A stretch of 64,000 bases of DNA from Fasciolopsis buskii (GCA_008360955.1 LUCM01009096.1:658736-722735); one strand, 5' to 3'; numbered from the stretch's first letter, positions 10,115-23,900 are shown. Numbers and translations: made by a program. The notes: generated by a model not told the origin, from the letters alone.

Positions 10115-12631
10115 CTGAAATGTGTAAATGAATAATGACATGCGCATAAGATGCCAGATCTAGTTAAATGTACTCTGATATAGTGAGCAACACTCTCACA
10201 AAGCTCCAGGCTTAACAAAAACGAATCTCTATGAAGTGTCTGGGACACTCCGTTTAGCGCCACAGTTGCTTAACATTGCGAAAAAACAATACTTTTCATG
10301 TGAAATCGGAAGTCTTCCAAATAGTCGTGAACGAACGCAAGCGAAACAACTGATACTGGCAACCGTTTCACGGGTATGCCTGAGCTTTCACTGGTTGCTC
10401 ATGAACGCCCCACTCGTAATAAACATAACGCAATACATGAGCCTTATGGAAACTGATTGACTGTTGCAATTTCGAAATCGATATACATACCATAGGGCTG
10501 TAAACCAAGTTAAGCCAAAATCATCTTATATTATGGATGGGCCCGTTGATCTGGGGATCATATAAGGTTTAAAGCGCGTTGAGAAATCGAGCCCTAATGT
10601 GCTACCCTTGAACGTTTGCATTGCTTAATCTTTTCCCACTGATGCAGCGATTGACATAGTATTGAGGAGGGGACCGTAGTCATTGAAACGTCGCTGAAGT
10701 AGAAGAGAGATCGGCAGTAGGAAGACCCGACCTTTCGAAAGTCATACTGAAACACCACGATATTGACTGTTTGACCAAGAGTGCGTTCTACTTTCTATCT
10801 AAGAACCTATTGCATTAGAAACCTTCCTAGCAAAAAGCTATCCACGATGATTCAAACACTGGTCACTCATAAAAGCTCGAACACAGCATTGCATTTCGGC
10901 ATGCTAACACTTTGAAATTAAATGATTTGTCACACCGCGGCCGGGTAATGCGCAAGTTTTTCCACTCAGCCAAATTACCGAGTCAGTTGTAGATTTATGG
11001 CTATGACAAACTATCTTAGCGAGACCAGAATTTTTTCACAAATCTTGAATAGAATTTTCCACCAAATCCTGAATAGTCCAACACCTTTGCCAACAAAGAG
11101 CACGATGTGGATCACGTGGCTCAAACCGCGCTGTTAAACAGTAAGCTCTGTCGCCTCTCTATCCTATGCACCAGGTTTCCGAGATTATGATGATTACATT
11201 TTGTAAGTGATAGAATGCGTTCATCAGGACAGCCACCGCTAACTTTTTTGCAACCCTCTAAGTCTCAGTACGCATAATCGATTGTCTATTGCAGTATCTA
11301 TTAAAGTAGCACAAGTTTGGTAATCACTTAGAGCCAGAGCATCGTTATCAAGATCAGGAATCAGTCTCAGAGTTCACCGTATTCACAGAAAGACGGGCAT
11401 GAAGCCTTACTGGACTGAATTTAGGGTAACAACCGAACGGTGAAACTGAAATCTCGAGAGCAAGTTTTTGGATTTATCAAGCAACCATGGCAACAATTTC
11501 CACATTACGAACCAAATACGTCACGCTGACTAATCAAGAACTTATGCGGTTCAACTGCAATGCAAGTTTCGGTCATGGTTATCGATTCTCTCATTCATGT
11601 ACTTCGTGAGGAATATCTCGTTGTTTCATTATACGAATAAGCATTCGCACGCTCCTCAGATTTAGATTGGATCGACGAAAAAGGGGAATGACAGCTGGCA
11701 GAATCGAATCCAGATAGGCTTAAATGTCAGCCGGAGAAAGTGCAAGGAAAAGAGGCTGAAGTCCCACCGGAGGCACTATTTTTAGTAAGGTCGATTGAAT
11801 TTCCCGATGAACGAAAAAGTGCAAGAAAATGACGAACAAAGCGGGTGACCATGAAAACAAGGCTCGCGTGGTATGAGACCGACTGCATTCATACAGAGAG
11901 CACATGTGGGTAAAGAATTTGAGGTAGACATCAAACGATCCTCTATCATTGTATGCGTTGTGGGCTACTGTTCTACTCCGTTGCCTGGTCCATAATAGGC
12001 TTACCCGGCGATGCACCTCCAGTCTTTACGCAGTCAAGCGGAATCACCAAAGCACCGATGGTGTTTCCATTTAGAGGTGATGCCAGTGGATGAATCAATT
12101 ATTTCGGAAAACCTCCGTGGCAAAGGGAAAGTGACAGGCGACCAGACTCACTGCATTACGGCACTGCGCACAAATCAACGACATTTTACAGCGGAGAAAC
12201 CCAATCCTAAACGGAAAAGCCATCATACCTTAGAATACATCATTTGGCATTTTAGGACTGCTTGGTTAGTGAACTGATGTTTACACTATGGTTAGGCGCG
12301 AAATCGGCCGTCGATCTCAATCCGCAACTGGAGAACACGCTCAGTGGCATGGAGACTGAAACTCCCAAGTAGACGATATGAATGAGATTCTGATGATAAT
12401 GACTCTCTTTCGGGAAAAAAGGTGAAATTGACGAAGAGCCCTTCTTAGCATTGTGAAAAACTGCTGCATGTCTCTAACACTGAGTAGTACATACTGAAGT
12501 AATTAATAAGCGACTGAAGAGGACAACTGTATTCACAAAGAAGATGGAACAAAGTGCGTAGAATGTATGCATTTGTGTGCACGTTTACGTGGAATCGAAA
12601 AGAGATGGGGACGGGTATAAGGAGTACTTAC
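10115..12631 (-). other. CCDC102 intron
   Basis: 2,517 bp with no recognised exon or transposon domain. The open frames at 11720-12016 (-) and 12011-12277 (+) look fortuitous. Confidence 0.5.
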
Positions 12632-12693
12632 TGGGTATACATAACTGCCCTTCTGAACAGTGTACTGAACCTCGGAATTGGCACGTTGAAATT
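12632..12693 (-). CDS. CCDC102: CCDC102-type coiled-coil protein, exon 2 of those visible
   Basis: A 62-bp minus-strand exon with a strong acceptor (CCTTTTTTTCCTCTTAG) and donor GTAAGT. Its first two bases complete a codon begun at 13971, giving Glu, and it then reads FQRANSEVQYTVQKGSYVYP. It converts phase 1 to phase 0. That is exactly what is needed, because joining 13971 directly to 10114 would create a stop within a few codons. Confidence 0.65.
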
Positions 12694-13970
12694 CTAAGAG
12701 GAAAAAAAGGGAAAAAGAAACGACAAGATGCACAAACCAGGTAAGAATGGAAATGTATTTTTTTCTTTAAAAAAACAGAATCTGATCGCCAGGGTTTTGA
12801 AGTGACGAAATCGGACTGTTAGTTAACGGGAAAAGTAGCTACAAACGGGTAACGAATGTGAATGACTGTGTGGTAGAGCAATAAAATGAAACAAAGCAAA
12901 AAGTACTCTGTAATCACCAACCGGCAAAACACGCAAAAAACTAACGGGAACAAAATTACGCCAAAAGCAGCAAAATCAAACTGACGTTCCACTCACCGGC
13001 GACATGGCAAAGATAAGCAGATTTACTATGTGAAGAAAAACGAGCAGGTTTGTGTTAGTAATGATAGTAAATCCTAATGATATGTGTTCCTTAACTGGAT
13101 GATTAATAGTTCATCAACGGAGAACGAAATGCTAAACAAACGAAAGCAACAGTTGTGGTTATTCATAGCTCACACTCGAACTTGATCATCCATCTTTGAG
13201 ATGCAGCAAAAAATGATCCGAGCAGTAATATTTGGCGAAGACTAAGCCTTTGAATATCAAATGAAACATCTGAGTCGGATAGCTGGAAATCTGCAACGGG
13301 GATAGAAAAGACTGCGACCTGAAATTCAACTGGCCTCTTGTTGTGGATGGTAGATCAATTTTTCTGTTACTTAAATGAGCTGTGAAACGGAAGCATATTA
13401 GATACAATCGATTAGTCTACAACGGGGCAGTATTCTCCTAATTTTCGATTTTGTTTGCTAAGAGTGAATAGGACAAAGGAGACAAATATTAGAACCTTAA
13501 GGACTGAATTGAACTAGATAACAGAACCAGTAGGTTCGTTCACAGAATGTGTAAAAAAAAACAGAAGCAGCAGCCCGTATCCAATAAACAACAATCAAAC
13601 CATACAGCCGATCAATGATTACAACCACGTAATTCGCGCAACCAAAACATAAGAAAATGAGCTTGTTTACAATTTCGTGACAAGAATCACGGGGTACTAT
13701 CAAAAGTGATAACAACAATGATATCACTCGGTATAACTTCCCTGTTTACAAATAGTAACCTGAGTACTCCCTTTTTCATCTACTGAACGACAGTTGTACA
13801 ACGTTTCAAGAGGGACGCCGACACCACACAAAGGCTGCCGAATGGGTGCATATTAACCAATCAGTGAAATAAATCAATAATTGCCTAGAGATCAGACGAA
13901 AGGCTGAAAAACAGCACCCAACGGTGTCACATCTTTAGATCAAGTAGATCACTGTAACTTCATTACTTAC
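12694..13970 (-). other. CCDC102 intron
   Basis: 1,277 bp, no recognised feature inside. T-rich on the gene's sense strand. Confidence 0.55.
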
Positions 13971-14289
13971 CTCTGGGTGAGGGTCTAGATTCTAGCGGCG
14001 ATGAAGTAGCCCGACACTGAGTTGTCCTACTGGGATCAGAACTAGGTCCACCAACGGCAGCTCGAGAGCCTCCAGCGTCGGCGATCGACACGGCCGGCTT
14101 AACTGCACGTTCGGTCTGAAGTTGCCTTATGTGCCTATTGGCTGCATCAAGTTGTTTTCGAGTTTGCCGTAATTCTTCTCTCAACTGATTGCGCTCATCA
14201 CGAACAAGTGCCCATTTCTCACGCCAGCTGGCTGTACAATCGGACCACCAACGCATAGTTTTTTCAAGCTGAACAGTCCGCAGACGGGC
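13971..14289 (-). CDS. CCDC102: CCDC102-type coiled-coil protein, exon 1 of those visible
   Basis: Minus-strand exon from acceptor CCCATCCAG to donor GTAAGT, 106 codons plus one base. It opens ARLRTVQLEKTMRWWSDCTA and continues SWREKWALVRDERNQLREEL. This carries the hallmark EKTMRWWSDCTA.WREKW...R.ERN block of CCDC102A/B, a coiled-coil family linked in vertebrates to centrosomes and actomyosin. A long helical stretch (residues about 25-65) is followed by a Ser/Pro/Gly-rich linker. The true start codon lies in an upstream exon not found, since the exon begins mid-protein in phase 0. I cannot separate the A and B paralogues. Confidence 0.85.
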
Positions 14290-15134
14290 CTGGATGGGCC
14301 GGGAGCAACGTTAATAAGAAAGGGTGAGAAAAGCTATAAATGGGTTCCTTTTAATGTTGTAAAATACGACGTATTGTCACAGTCAAGTGTGATTTGTAAG
14401 AACACTATACACCTGGGTAAGCCCCGGGAAAAACGGTGCCTGTACTTGATTTGTACCGACAAATTGCGCCGTTTTTTGACATGACATTCTAGTATCTGAT
14501 TAGCCTCAATTGTCACACAGTAACGTTTGGCGATGCGACGCCTATGCACTTGGAGTATCAGTAGTCGTGACTGCGAGTAAACCAGCAAATAACCTGGATT
14601 AGGCCGAGCAGATATATCAATCAAACTTATAGCTTCATGAATGGTTGCTAGTAACAATAACGTTAAAAAAATATCACAGGGAAAACTACCAACCCGGTAC
14701 TTAAAATTCGACTATCTTCGACATCAAAACGGCTACATTCAAACGACGTACCATAGAAATTCTAATGCACAACCTTACAATTAATCATGATGCGTTCTCG
14801 TGTGTGCACCCCTCAAAATCCGTCTACATGCCTTACGTTCTCCTCTCTGACCCTGGTAAAACTTGGGGAAAAACAAAATGACGTCAGGCGTTGTCATGCG
14901 CATTTCCTGTGCTGAATGAAAACTAAACGTTCACAACAATGACAAAAGTTCAATTTGCCTGACAAAAAGTTCCATGTGGAGTAATATTTGGAAAACACCG
15001 GAAAAATTAAATCCTCGAAAGCACGAATGACTGTCAGACAAAATCCACGATGACAGGTTGTCAAGACGCATTGAACGCCGGAGACAAAACTGGAGCTCCA
15101 AGCCCCATCAGGACCGATAATATGAAACAAAAGA

Positions 15135-15422
15135 TCAGCCAACTAAATGTAGTTTTCGTTGGGCGCTGCTGGTTTCGAAAACGTATACCGACTCATCCAC
15201 AGCGCCTCCGGTGGGCGCGGCGAGCAGGAATAGCCGCTGCATGATAGAAACAAAAATCTTGTACTCAAGATCAGCAAAAATGACGATGAGTGGTTCACTT
15301 CGATCTATGGCTTGAGCCAACTTAGGAACTAAGAGATCCAGTCCCTTAGTATCAATTTGAAGCTGGGGGTGACCAAAGAAAATGGCCGTGGTTTCATTTG
15401 AACTCAATATCATATAGTGCAT
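15135..15422 (-). CDS. Unassigned open frame, possible exon
   Basis: 95 codons on the minus strand with protein-like composition, including GHPQLQIDTKGLDLLVPKLA followed by QAIDRSEPLIVIFADLEYKI. I do not recognise a family. It starts right next to a TA tract and has no convincing acceptor. A possible internal acceptor (TTCTATCATGCAG) could mean only part is exonic. It could be a host exon, a decayed repeat, or chance. Confidence 0.25.
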   Translation of the reverse strand: MHYMILSSNETTAIFFGHPQLQIDTKGLDLLVPKLAQAIDRSEPLIVIFADLEYKIFVSIMQRLFLLAAPTGGAVDESVYVFETSSAQRKLHLVG

Positions 15423-15452
15423 TATATATATATATAAATATATATATATAAT
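15421..15452. repeat. TA microsatellite
   Basis: Imperfect run of alternating T and A. Confidence 0.8.
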
Positions 15453-16301
15453 ATAGTATAATTACAGAGCAGCGAAATTGCTGAACATGGCCCACCATTG
15501 AGCGTCTATACATCCTGCCTGGGCAGACATTGCGAAATGAAATGCTCCCAGCTGATGGCGCTTCGTCTTTTTGTTGTACATTTCCAAGAACGGGAGTAAA
15601 TTAGTTTTCTGGATCAGTTAGCTTTGACAGTCATCAATTGGTATGTTCAGTTTTCGTTGTCATCCCGCAGCATCCACTAATCAGGGGCTGCATGAACAAT
15701 GGATAATCGCTGGGACATAAGACAGGAACTAAGTGAAATATGCGGAAGAGGAAACATTTAGAATGGCAGTAAACCATTGACTTCGGCACTTGGTAAAACT
15801 ACCGAATGTTATCAATCACTTAGCCATCACCCGGCTCATCAGCGAGCTTCGCCCATCGTCACCTTCAGTAGTTCGATGGAACTCCAAAACTCACAATCAT
15901 GGTGGCTGATTAATCGCCATCCCATCAGTTTAGTGGGGCCTATGTGCCGTACGACATCCTCCTTGCACTCCACTCATGCCTCAGATATATGGTGAAAAAA
16001 TTCCCGTAGCAGAATTTCATTGGCTAGAGCCCCATCTATTCACATAGAGGCATACCACATGGGTGGGACAACTTACTCATATCGAGTTCCTGCTCTAAAC
16101 GGTTGGGCTTTGTGTTCCAGCATATTACATCTAATCTCAGCGTTGCTACTAGCATTATTCTCACTAAGCGATCAACACTACGAGCGGCGCTCAAACCCAG
16201 GTGTTGATTTATCTTCCGAAAGTGGTGCATATTATCGTTTCAGAAATAAAAGAATCAATAAGATATGCGAGATGAGACTGTAACGGACATGTTTTTGAAT
16301 C

Positions 16302-16535
16302 CTAGTTTTTACGGTCAGCGGTCCGACCCTTAATCGACGGACGGACGTAGGACCGAGACCACATATATCGCAAATCGGTAAAATCAAATCTGATCCCTTG
16401 TATAAACGAAGATGCTTCATCCGATATGCAAGCGTCTGGTGAGGTGCGAAGGCCCAAATACCAAAACTTCACCCACTTATCATTAAGCAGGAACAATTTT
16501 CGCTTCGGGCCAATCCAATCCTGTAAAACCTTCAA
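16302..16535 (-). mobile_element. LINE reverse transcriptase fragment (RTE-like)
   Basis: The minus-strand frame contains LLQ-like VLQDWIGPK, ISDEASSFIQ and a PSIKGR block. These match, in order, the segment downstream of the catalytic box in the other RTE-like copies of this window (compare 58771-59088). It is a short isolated remnant. Confidence 0.65.
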
Positions 16536-18249
16536 TAGAAAAAGCTACTACGAGGGCGTTTGTCAGGGAAAAAAATATGCAGCACACCTGAATCTTCAAT
16601 CCGGAGCACATCAGTGGCACATCCGAAGTCAAACATTTATCGACTGAACAGATGTTGATCCCGCTATTCTAACAAAGTGGCAGGCCGTTTGTAACAATTA
16701 CATTAGCTATAAAGTTTAAAAACCAGGGGCAGAGCGGAACCTTGACAAGCATCAAATTTCGCGGTAAACTCCAGTGAAAGATTGCCAAAAGCAAAAACTC
16801 GGCTTTCGCTGACCGCAGGCAACGAACAGAGGACAACAACGGATTCCCGTATTATATGCCTCAGTGACACGTAGTGTCAGAGAGTAGAGTCGAACCTCGG
16901 CTCGATAGTCAAAAACTTCTCCATTTAAACAGAAAACCCTTAAACTAGCACTCGCAGTCGCTTATGATGCCCTCACAGAGGCTTGCGAACCCAATTTAAT
17001 CTGCCGTTCGGAGGGATAAGCCTGAGAAAATCTAACAGAGTAACTAATTTCGAAGATATCGACCGTAAGAAGTAAGCAATTGCTGTTGGAAGCTAAGCCA
17101 CTTGGGTGAGCGACAGTTGTCCAATGAAAAGTGGTAAATCTACACACGATCGAGAGGAACCATAGTTGCTCCAATTTGGTATTCAATTAGTGCCGCATTT
17201 CACCAGCAAATTGTTTCTCTTCGCTTTGTCGATTGGTCGCAGCAGCTTCTTCCGGAGCTCGTTAGTTGATCGTCTCAAACCACATTTTGTTCCCCAATCC
17301 AAAAATGAGACAGAACTTCTTCCAGTCTCTACCCATTAGCCCGTAATATATAATTTCAACCTAGGTTGTTCGGGTCCCGGAGCCACGTAGGCTACCAAAC
17401 CAGTTCAAGCGCGCCGAAATGAAGGGGGAAAACTGGCGCATGACTACCGAGCTATCACTCTAGTCAAACTGGTCTCAAACTATTTCTGAGCAAATTCGAA
17501 GGCTTCTTTGCGGCAACAAATTGGTGTATCCAAGCAAATCACGGATTCTATCATGGTGCACGCTGTATGAACCGTACCTTCACAATTCGTCAAACACAGA
17601 AGCTTTGCTAAAAGATCCGGTTACAGGACACCACCAGTGAAACCAGACTTCTGGGTTCCACACGTGCATCCGTGCAGACCAAGGTCAGCGTCTATCCCGT
17701 TATCACCTAGATTCCGAAACCTAGGAGCCGAGAACATTCGAAGATTAAAAAAATTTGAACGCTAATTCTCTTCATCTTCGGTGCTTCAACACTGATTAAA
17801 CGTAGGTACATTAGATTCATAAGTATCTGGTTACCGAAGAGAACCTAGAAAACTTGGAGACTGCGAGAATAAAACACTAAAACGTGAGAAAAAACTACCT
17901 TACAATTTGTAGGAGTGTCGCAAAAGCTGTGTTAGCGTACCAGTACTTAATGACGGCTGGAAGTCAACTGGATTAAGTAAGTATCATCGAAATGGTCAGA
18001 GACCGAGATCCTCCATCTAGTGATCACATTCGTGTCAGAACCCAAAGGACAGCAGCAAGGCGTGTTACCACAACTGGCCTAAAGACTACAACAACACCAG
18101 TGCTGAGATAAATAACAACGCAAGCCTCACTGACCGCTGCCTTTGCCCAACAGTTAATCGCTGTTACAGAAGGAATGAATATGAAAGGGATCAACAGCGG
18201 TGACGAAAAAAAAGAATGCCACAATAGTCAACATTGGGAATACGGCATA
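16536..18249. other. Stretch without recognised features
   Basis: No exon, RNA gene or transposon domain recognised. It ends near the 3' border of the antisense LINE. Confidence 0.45.
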
Positions 18250-19560
18250 ACAGTACAAATGCATTTTTCAATCGATCTGATTTGACAGAAAATGACAACA
18301 CGATATCCACTGTTAACTGTTCATTGCCATTTCATCCCTTGTCTCCAGCCAGCTAGATGACGGGTCTTTCGGACCTCAACCACGGAAACATGAGACACCT
18401 ACCTTACTCAAGTTCGCCGTGTACTTTCCTATTCCACGATGTCACGTCATCTGCTGACCTATACATGGCTTCCTCCACTTCGTGACAGGAAAGCAAAATA
18501 GGGAACAGTGTGGTAGACGAGTGTTCGCCCTACGCAACACGACTCGACTAACGGAGTATACTAAACTACATTCGCTGAGAAAAGGTATTCTCAGAACCGA
18601 CACCTAATACTAGATTCGCAACCTTAACGTTCCTCACCTGGTTATTCCATCCAGTCCTAGCGATACTACGTAGACAACGGCGACCGGTGACCGGAAACCT
18701 CCAAGCAATGAACATTGCTGACATGCGCACTCCATATTCCGCATCCGTATTACTTAGGGGAATATCACGCGTATGCTTCTCGAGCGTTGGATATACGCGT
18801 GCCCACCACGGAGGACAAGCTACCAGCCCTCAACACGCGGCACCCCAGGCTTCTGAAACGGTCAACACTAGTTAGCCCCGTCTCATTCAGTACCAGATTC
18901 AGCGCCATTGTTGTCCAATATTCCTGCAGCACGTTACACACTGAACGTGCAACATACATACTGAACGGAGCTACAAATCTGGAGAGTCTGTCTGCAGCAA
19001 AATATGAATAGCCGCAGATTAGAACAACGGAAAACATCAGCTAAGCAATCTAAGCCAGAGAACTATGCTTCTCCGGGAACGCCCGCTTCGCTGCTTTTCA
19101 GAAGTCGGATATTCGACTCCACTTCCAATGCTGTTAGGGAGTCAAGAGGCACCTCCCGAGGATTCGCGGCTCCAGACGTCGGCCTAAATACGTTAGCTTG
19201 CGGCCAACAGATCCCTAAAGTACCCAGCCCAACGATCCGGGCTTTGTTGTCCACCATGGATGAGCTCTCTATTTTTATTGCACCCGACTTCACTAACCGA
19301 AGTTCGCCGCCCGCTGGTGTTGCGTATAGGTTAGAACAGTCTGTGACCGTTACCTGAAGCGGCCGCTACTTCCATCTCCTCGGCTACCTCAACCCACCAG
19401 TTTTCACGGCCATTCTTAAGGCTTTTCGTCAACTGACGCTGCAACTATCGACGCATTTCATTCATCTCCTTGCAGTTGGCGTTTTTGCTCCATTAGGTAC
19501 ACCGACCCTTGCGGGATCCACTATCTTTGACGAACGCTAGATCTAGGACCACATGCGAAA
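18250..19560 (-). mobile_element. RTE-like LINE fragment, antisense, internally shortened
   Basis: Read on the minus strand, domains occur in LINE order. A pre-RT region contains NWWVEVAEEMEVAAASG (about 19360-19420) and EVESNIRLLKSSEAG (about 19090-19130). An RT thumb part contains VDRFRSLGCRV (about 18830-18870). The C-terminal CLRSIARTGWNNQVRNVKVA lies at about 18630-18690, and the terminal block with WRQGMKWQ and a HFLSN-like motif at about 18260-18360. The catalytic fingers and palm are missing between pre-RT and thumb, so an internal deletion occurred. Confidence 0.7.
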
Positions 19561-19594
19561 CCTGCTGTTAAGTGCATCGCCCGCTTGATTTCGT

Positions 19595-19595
19595 N
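19595..19595. other. Single ambiguous base (N)
   Basis: An isolated N sits at the boundary between the antisense LINE fragment and the sense LINE fragment. It may mark an assembly join or an unresolved hairpin. Confidence 0.9.
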
Positions 19596-20916
19596 GACCA
19601 GCACTATTCAGTGCTCTCCACCGGAAGGATATGCCAACGAAGTTTGTGAACCCGTTGCGAGCATTGTACTTGCATACCTATGGTCGCGTTAGGGTATAAG
19701 GTAAACTGTCAAGTTCATTCGAAACGACTAGCCTAGTGGTGTTCGACAACGGAGTCCCATCTCTCTATTCCTGTTCAACTTCGTCATGGACGAGGTGATG
19801 GAAGATGCCTTGGGAGGTCTCCAAGATGTAGGAGTCGAACTGGGAAATGGAGGGAACCTATGCGGCCTAAACTACGCAGATGACGTTGTATGCTTTTTCG
19901 CGTTTGTGGACCATGCACAATGGGCACTAGATAGACTGTCGAGATCGGTTGCTCGGTTTGGCATTTGTTTTGCACTTTCAAAGTGCAATTGCTGTTGCAG
20001 GGTTGGACTGCAGCAGTGCCGAACTTGATACTGGATGGAGAGGAAATAACGACTGTGGACCGTTTCACCTACCTTGGTAGCTGCGTGTCTAACGATGGTA
20101 GCTCGGGAATGGAGGTAAATACGCGTATACAGAAGGCTCTAGCGGTTTATGCTGAACTGAATTACTTGCGGCGTCGGCCTGATATCTCACTGAGGTTGAA
20201 TGGTCGTGTGTACTGTGCCGCAGTGCGTTCAGTTCTGTTGTACGGTTGCAAGACGTGGGGTATGCGTGTGGGTGATGTTAGTCGGCTGGGAGTTTTCGAC
20301 CACCGATGTCTACGTATTATGGCTTGGGTTGGATGGAGTGACCGGGTGAGTAATGTAGAGTCCAGGAATCTAGTAGTAGGTGCCGGCTCTCAGAACACCT
20401 TGTTTCATCGTATGAAACTCAGTAGACTATGCTGGTTGGGTCACGTGTTGCGTGTGACGAACACTCGTCTACCATATCGTGCCTTATTTCCTGTTCCTCA
20501 CGAGGATTGGAAGAAGCCACCTGGAGGTCAGCAGATGACTTGGCAACGCGGGATGAGAAAAGGTGCTGCGAACCTAGGTAAAGCAGCTGTCTCACGTCTT
20601 CGTGGTTGGGGTCCGAAGGACTCGTCAACTAGCTGGCTTGAGACACTGAAGGATATGGCAGTGAACCGTGAACAGTGTCGATCGTGCTGTCATTTTCTAT
20701 CGAATCAGAATGATCGAAGACACGTGCGTTTGTACAGTTGGACTGTGTTTCATGTGTTGGTCGCAGCAACATCTTATCTTTTCTCGCCTATGTTAGTCCA
20801 CTCCCTGTTCTCGTTGGATATTCATTCTTTCTATAGAGACGTGTAACTCTGGGGAAAGGCAACGGTCAGTTAGGTTTGCCTTGCTGTTTAACCCTGATTG
20901 ATGGTGATGATGATGC
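19596..20916 (+). mobile_element. RTE-like LINE, 5'-truncated, best preserved copy
   Basis: Begins with RT fingers (MPTKFVNPLRALYLHTYGRV), then LNYADDVVCFF with the catalytic YADD box at about 19873-19884. A frameshift near 19970 moves reading to an open frame at 19965-20846 (293 aa). This holds VDRFTYLGSCVSNDG, a LLYGCKTWG block, LCWLGHVLR and the C-terminal CRSCCHFLSNQ. The 3' UTR (about 20841-20916) ends in GATGGTGATGATGATG. The frameshift and missing 5' end make it inactive. Confidence 0.85.
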
Positions 20917-23900
20917 CCTTCAGTGATGAATTGAGTGCCGGTAATGCATTAAGAAATATTTATCACATGGATGATTTATTTCAATTTTTTCTCGCAATCG
21001 TTAGGCTCACACAGGTGTAGTTCAATTTTGGCGACCTATTTCTGGCACCATATCTCTGAAAACATAATGAACGAAATTATTTTGGTCTTGCCAACAAGGA
21101 GTATGATGTAAAAGATTTTGTTGATGGAGAAATATTCTGTTTTTCACTGCACTTGTCAATGTCATTTACTGTCTCCAGTCAGCTGATCAAAAAGTATGTC
21201 GACCTCTTGGGTGTAACTTATCCTACTCGTTTACATCTATCACAGTAAGACATTTGTACCCGGACTGCATACGCTCATACCGTGCACACTTTTTGCATTG
21301 CAGCAACGTACATTGCCAAACGTAATGGATGCTTGTGGTGAAGTCATACTGAGGATTTCTCAGCACACTCCCGGTTAGTTTCACTACGGTTCTTCGAACA
21401 GCTAGCTATATTAGAGTACCTAATTGGTTGTCTTTTGTAATTATCTATATGTGTTACTTGCAATTCCCGTGCCAAGGTTAGGTTTTTCGGTTCGTCCTCT
21501 TCAATGCATTACATCGCAGCTTTTTTCCTTTCACCTGATCGCTCAAAACATTTAATATCCGCTATCCTCCCTAAAAGTGATACCAGTGCCACTCAAAACC
21601 TTTTAAACAGAATGATAAAAGCCCTTTGATTGTGTAAAATGAGTTGGTGCCTATCTTTGAATGTATCGATTTTGAAGGGTCTTTCTCTGTTCGCTTTTAA
21701 CGTGTGTTTGATTGTCAATCGCTGGTATTCACATTTTTTTAAACCTCCTAAATTCGGTCCTCATTCCTTGACGTGTTTAGCTTTGTTATGTGCGAACACT
21801 GAAGTTCTGCGGTGCTTGAATGCGGTCTCATTTTTAATTTGTGACCTAAACGCGCATGATTACTTGTAACCAACAGCGTGAAACACCGCAGCATGGATCG
21901 AGCAGTTCAACTTTGGCTTCAGTTTTTACAACTGTTAGTCTTGAATAATGTTTCCAAATTTCACTACGTCTATCAGTCATCTAACTCATTGTCTCCAACC
22001 TTCAAGTGGGGAGATCTCATGTCCCTAAAGTGAACTGACTAATGCCTTATTGATACCATTGTCATTTGCAGTGGGAGATTCGGGGTCCAAAAGCTTGCCG
22101 ATGATGATGGCTGGCATTTCCAATGCGGTTTGAAACGGAACCGATTTATTTTTTCAGCAAATGTTTGTTTTTCCCATTAAGCTTTCACCGAGTAATTGAC
22201 AGGCTCGAAAGGCCTTTTTTTTGTTATCCAGATTCTCTTGTAAATTATTGTTTTTCCTAATGTGAGAGGTTATTTCAAAGCTCGAAAACTCCTCTGAGGA
22301 AGGAGCACGAATCAGAAATGTTTCTCTTCTTGATTGAAGATTAGAAAAAAAATCTGTCAATATCATCCTTCTTTTAAGTATTTTGTTTTTAATAACGGCG
22401 ACTTTGTCAGTGTTCATAATCTGCGAGTATGTTTGTGTTCTCCTGAAGAGTAGTATCTTTCTTTTTGTTGATATTATCGCGTTACAAAGTGCCTGTTAGT
22501 TGGTAGCACTTGTTACTTAATTGTTATGGGCGTCCACGTTTTGTCGTTTTTAGGTAAGGCACTGAATTCTGTTTTACCTGTCTTTCTCTGCTCTTGTCGT
22601 CCACTTGAAATCCTTTCCAAGGTTAACTCTTTGAATGCACAATTGGAATTCTCACGTGTAGCAGTGCCAATGCTGATCAATGAATTAAGCCTTTCCGCTA
22701 TGATACAGTGGGCCACCGATCAGCAATGGACAGTCTGTAAATTGAATTGGGTTAATCTCATACTGTCACGGTGGTCACATTTACTGGTCCCGATCTAAAT
22801 AGTCGCTGTAAGGGAACGGACCTTACGCTTTCCAAAATATGATAATCCATCACCTGATACGTTCGTACTCCTCACTACACCATTCATTGCTTTTTCTTCT
22901 GATGAGGACTTCACGGTTGGATTCGGCGCAAGCCTGTTGCTGCTCTGTTCTGCTTACCGAATTGTTCAAGTTTGCTTCCGCGTGACCTATGCGCTGCCAG
23001 GTAGACTTTATGGTCTGATCATTTCAGCCTTTGATTCTTCGAAGTTTGCTATCGTCTCCTTAAAAAAACGTTCCAGCGTTTCTGTCTTTGTGCGTGTCGA
23101 TCATGGTGCATGTGAACACAGTCTCTTGTGCCAATGCAGTAAACTTGGAATGCATTGTGATCCTTTTTGAAAGTCGCTCGTCAAAATACACGCCTTTACT
23201 TATGATGGCTTAATGTCACAATGTTTATCAGCTTTTCACCGGCTGTTTCAGTTTGTTACTGTCGTGTTTTATCTTATGCCATGAGCAGTTTTTTGTTTGT
23301 AGTATTCACCTCAATCTCCGATAACTGTACCACATTCATCACGTGTTTTTGATTGATGTTAGACTGGTTTGGATATCGTAGAATATATCATACGATACAA
23401 TACAACAATGTTATTGACAACGTTGACATCCCGGCGAAGAAGGCTAATGTCTTTGTTAGAAGAAGACTCATGTAATGGTTTCTCCGTCGATTAGATTACT
23501 AGTATTTTTGTAAGGAAGAAACTTATCAAATGATACCCTATGTCTATGCTTTTCTTTTTGTTCCGATGAGAAGTCGCGCCAACTATCATATTGTCCAATA
23601 CCCATTCATTCAGTCAGTCTGCGTGTATCTTTTTGTTTTGAAAAGATTTTCCTGTTGATAATACACTGACCAGTTCTAGTCCTGGTAAATCACACCTAGG
23701 TCGTGGAACCTTGCTTTCTTTTATTTTTTATTTTCTTCTTCGTTGGTGCAACAATATGCATGATTTTCGGACTAGGTGTCACTGTCATTGAAAGGGTGCC
23801 AGAAGAAGCACACCGAGACTGACTGATGCTGTTTTGTCAGGATCATGTTCACATAACGTATACGCTAAGGTCGCAAGCCGATGAAAAATTAGAGCATGAT

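Larger units (their letters stand above)
14290..16301. other. Region upstream of the visible CCDC102 exons
   Basis: Holds a TA-rich tract at 15421-15452 and one unassigned minus-strand open frame (15135-15422). The upstream CCDC102 exon, expected to end in phase 0, was not recognised. Confidence 0.4.
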
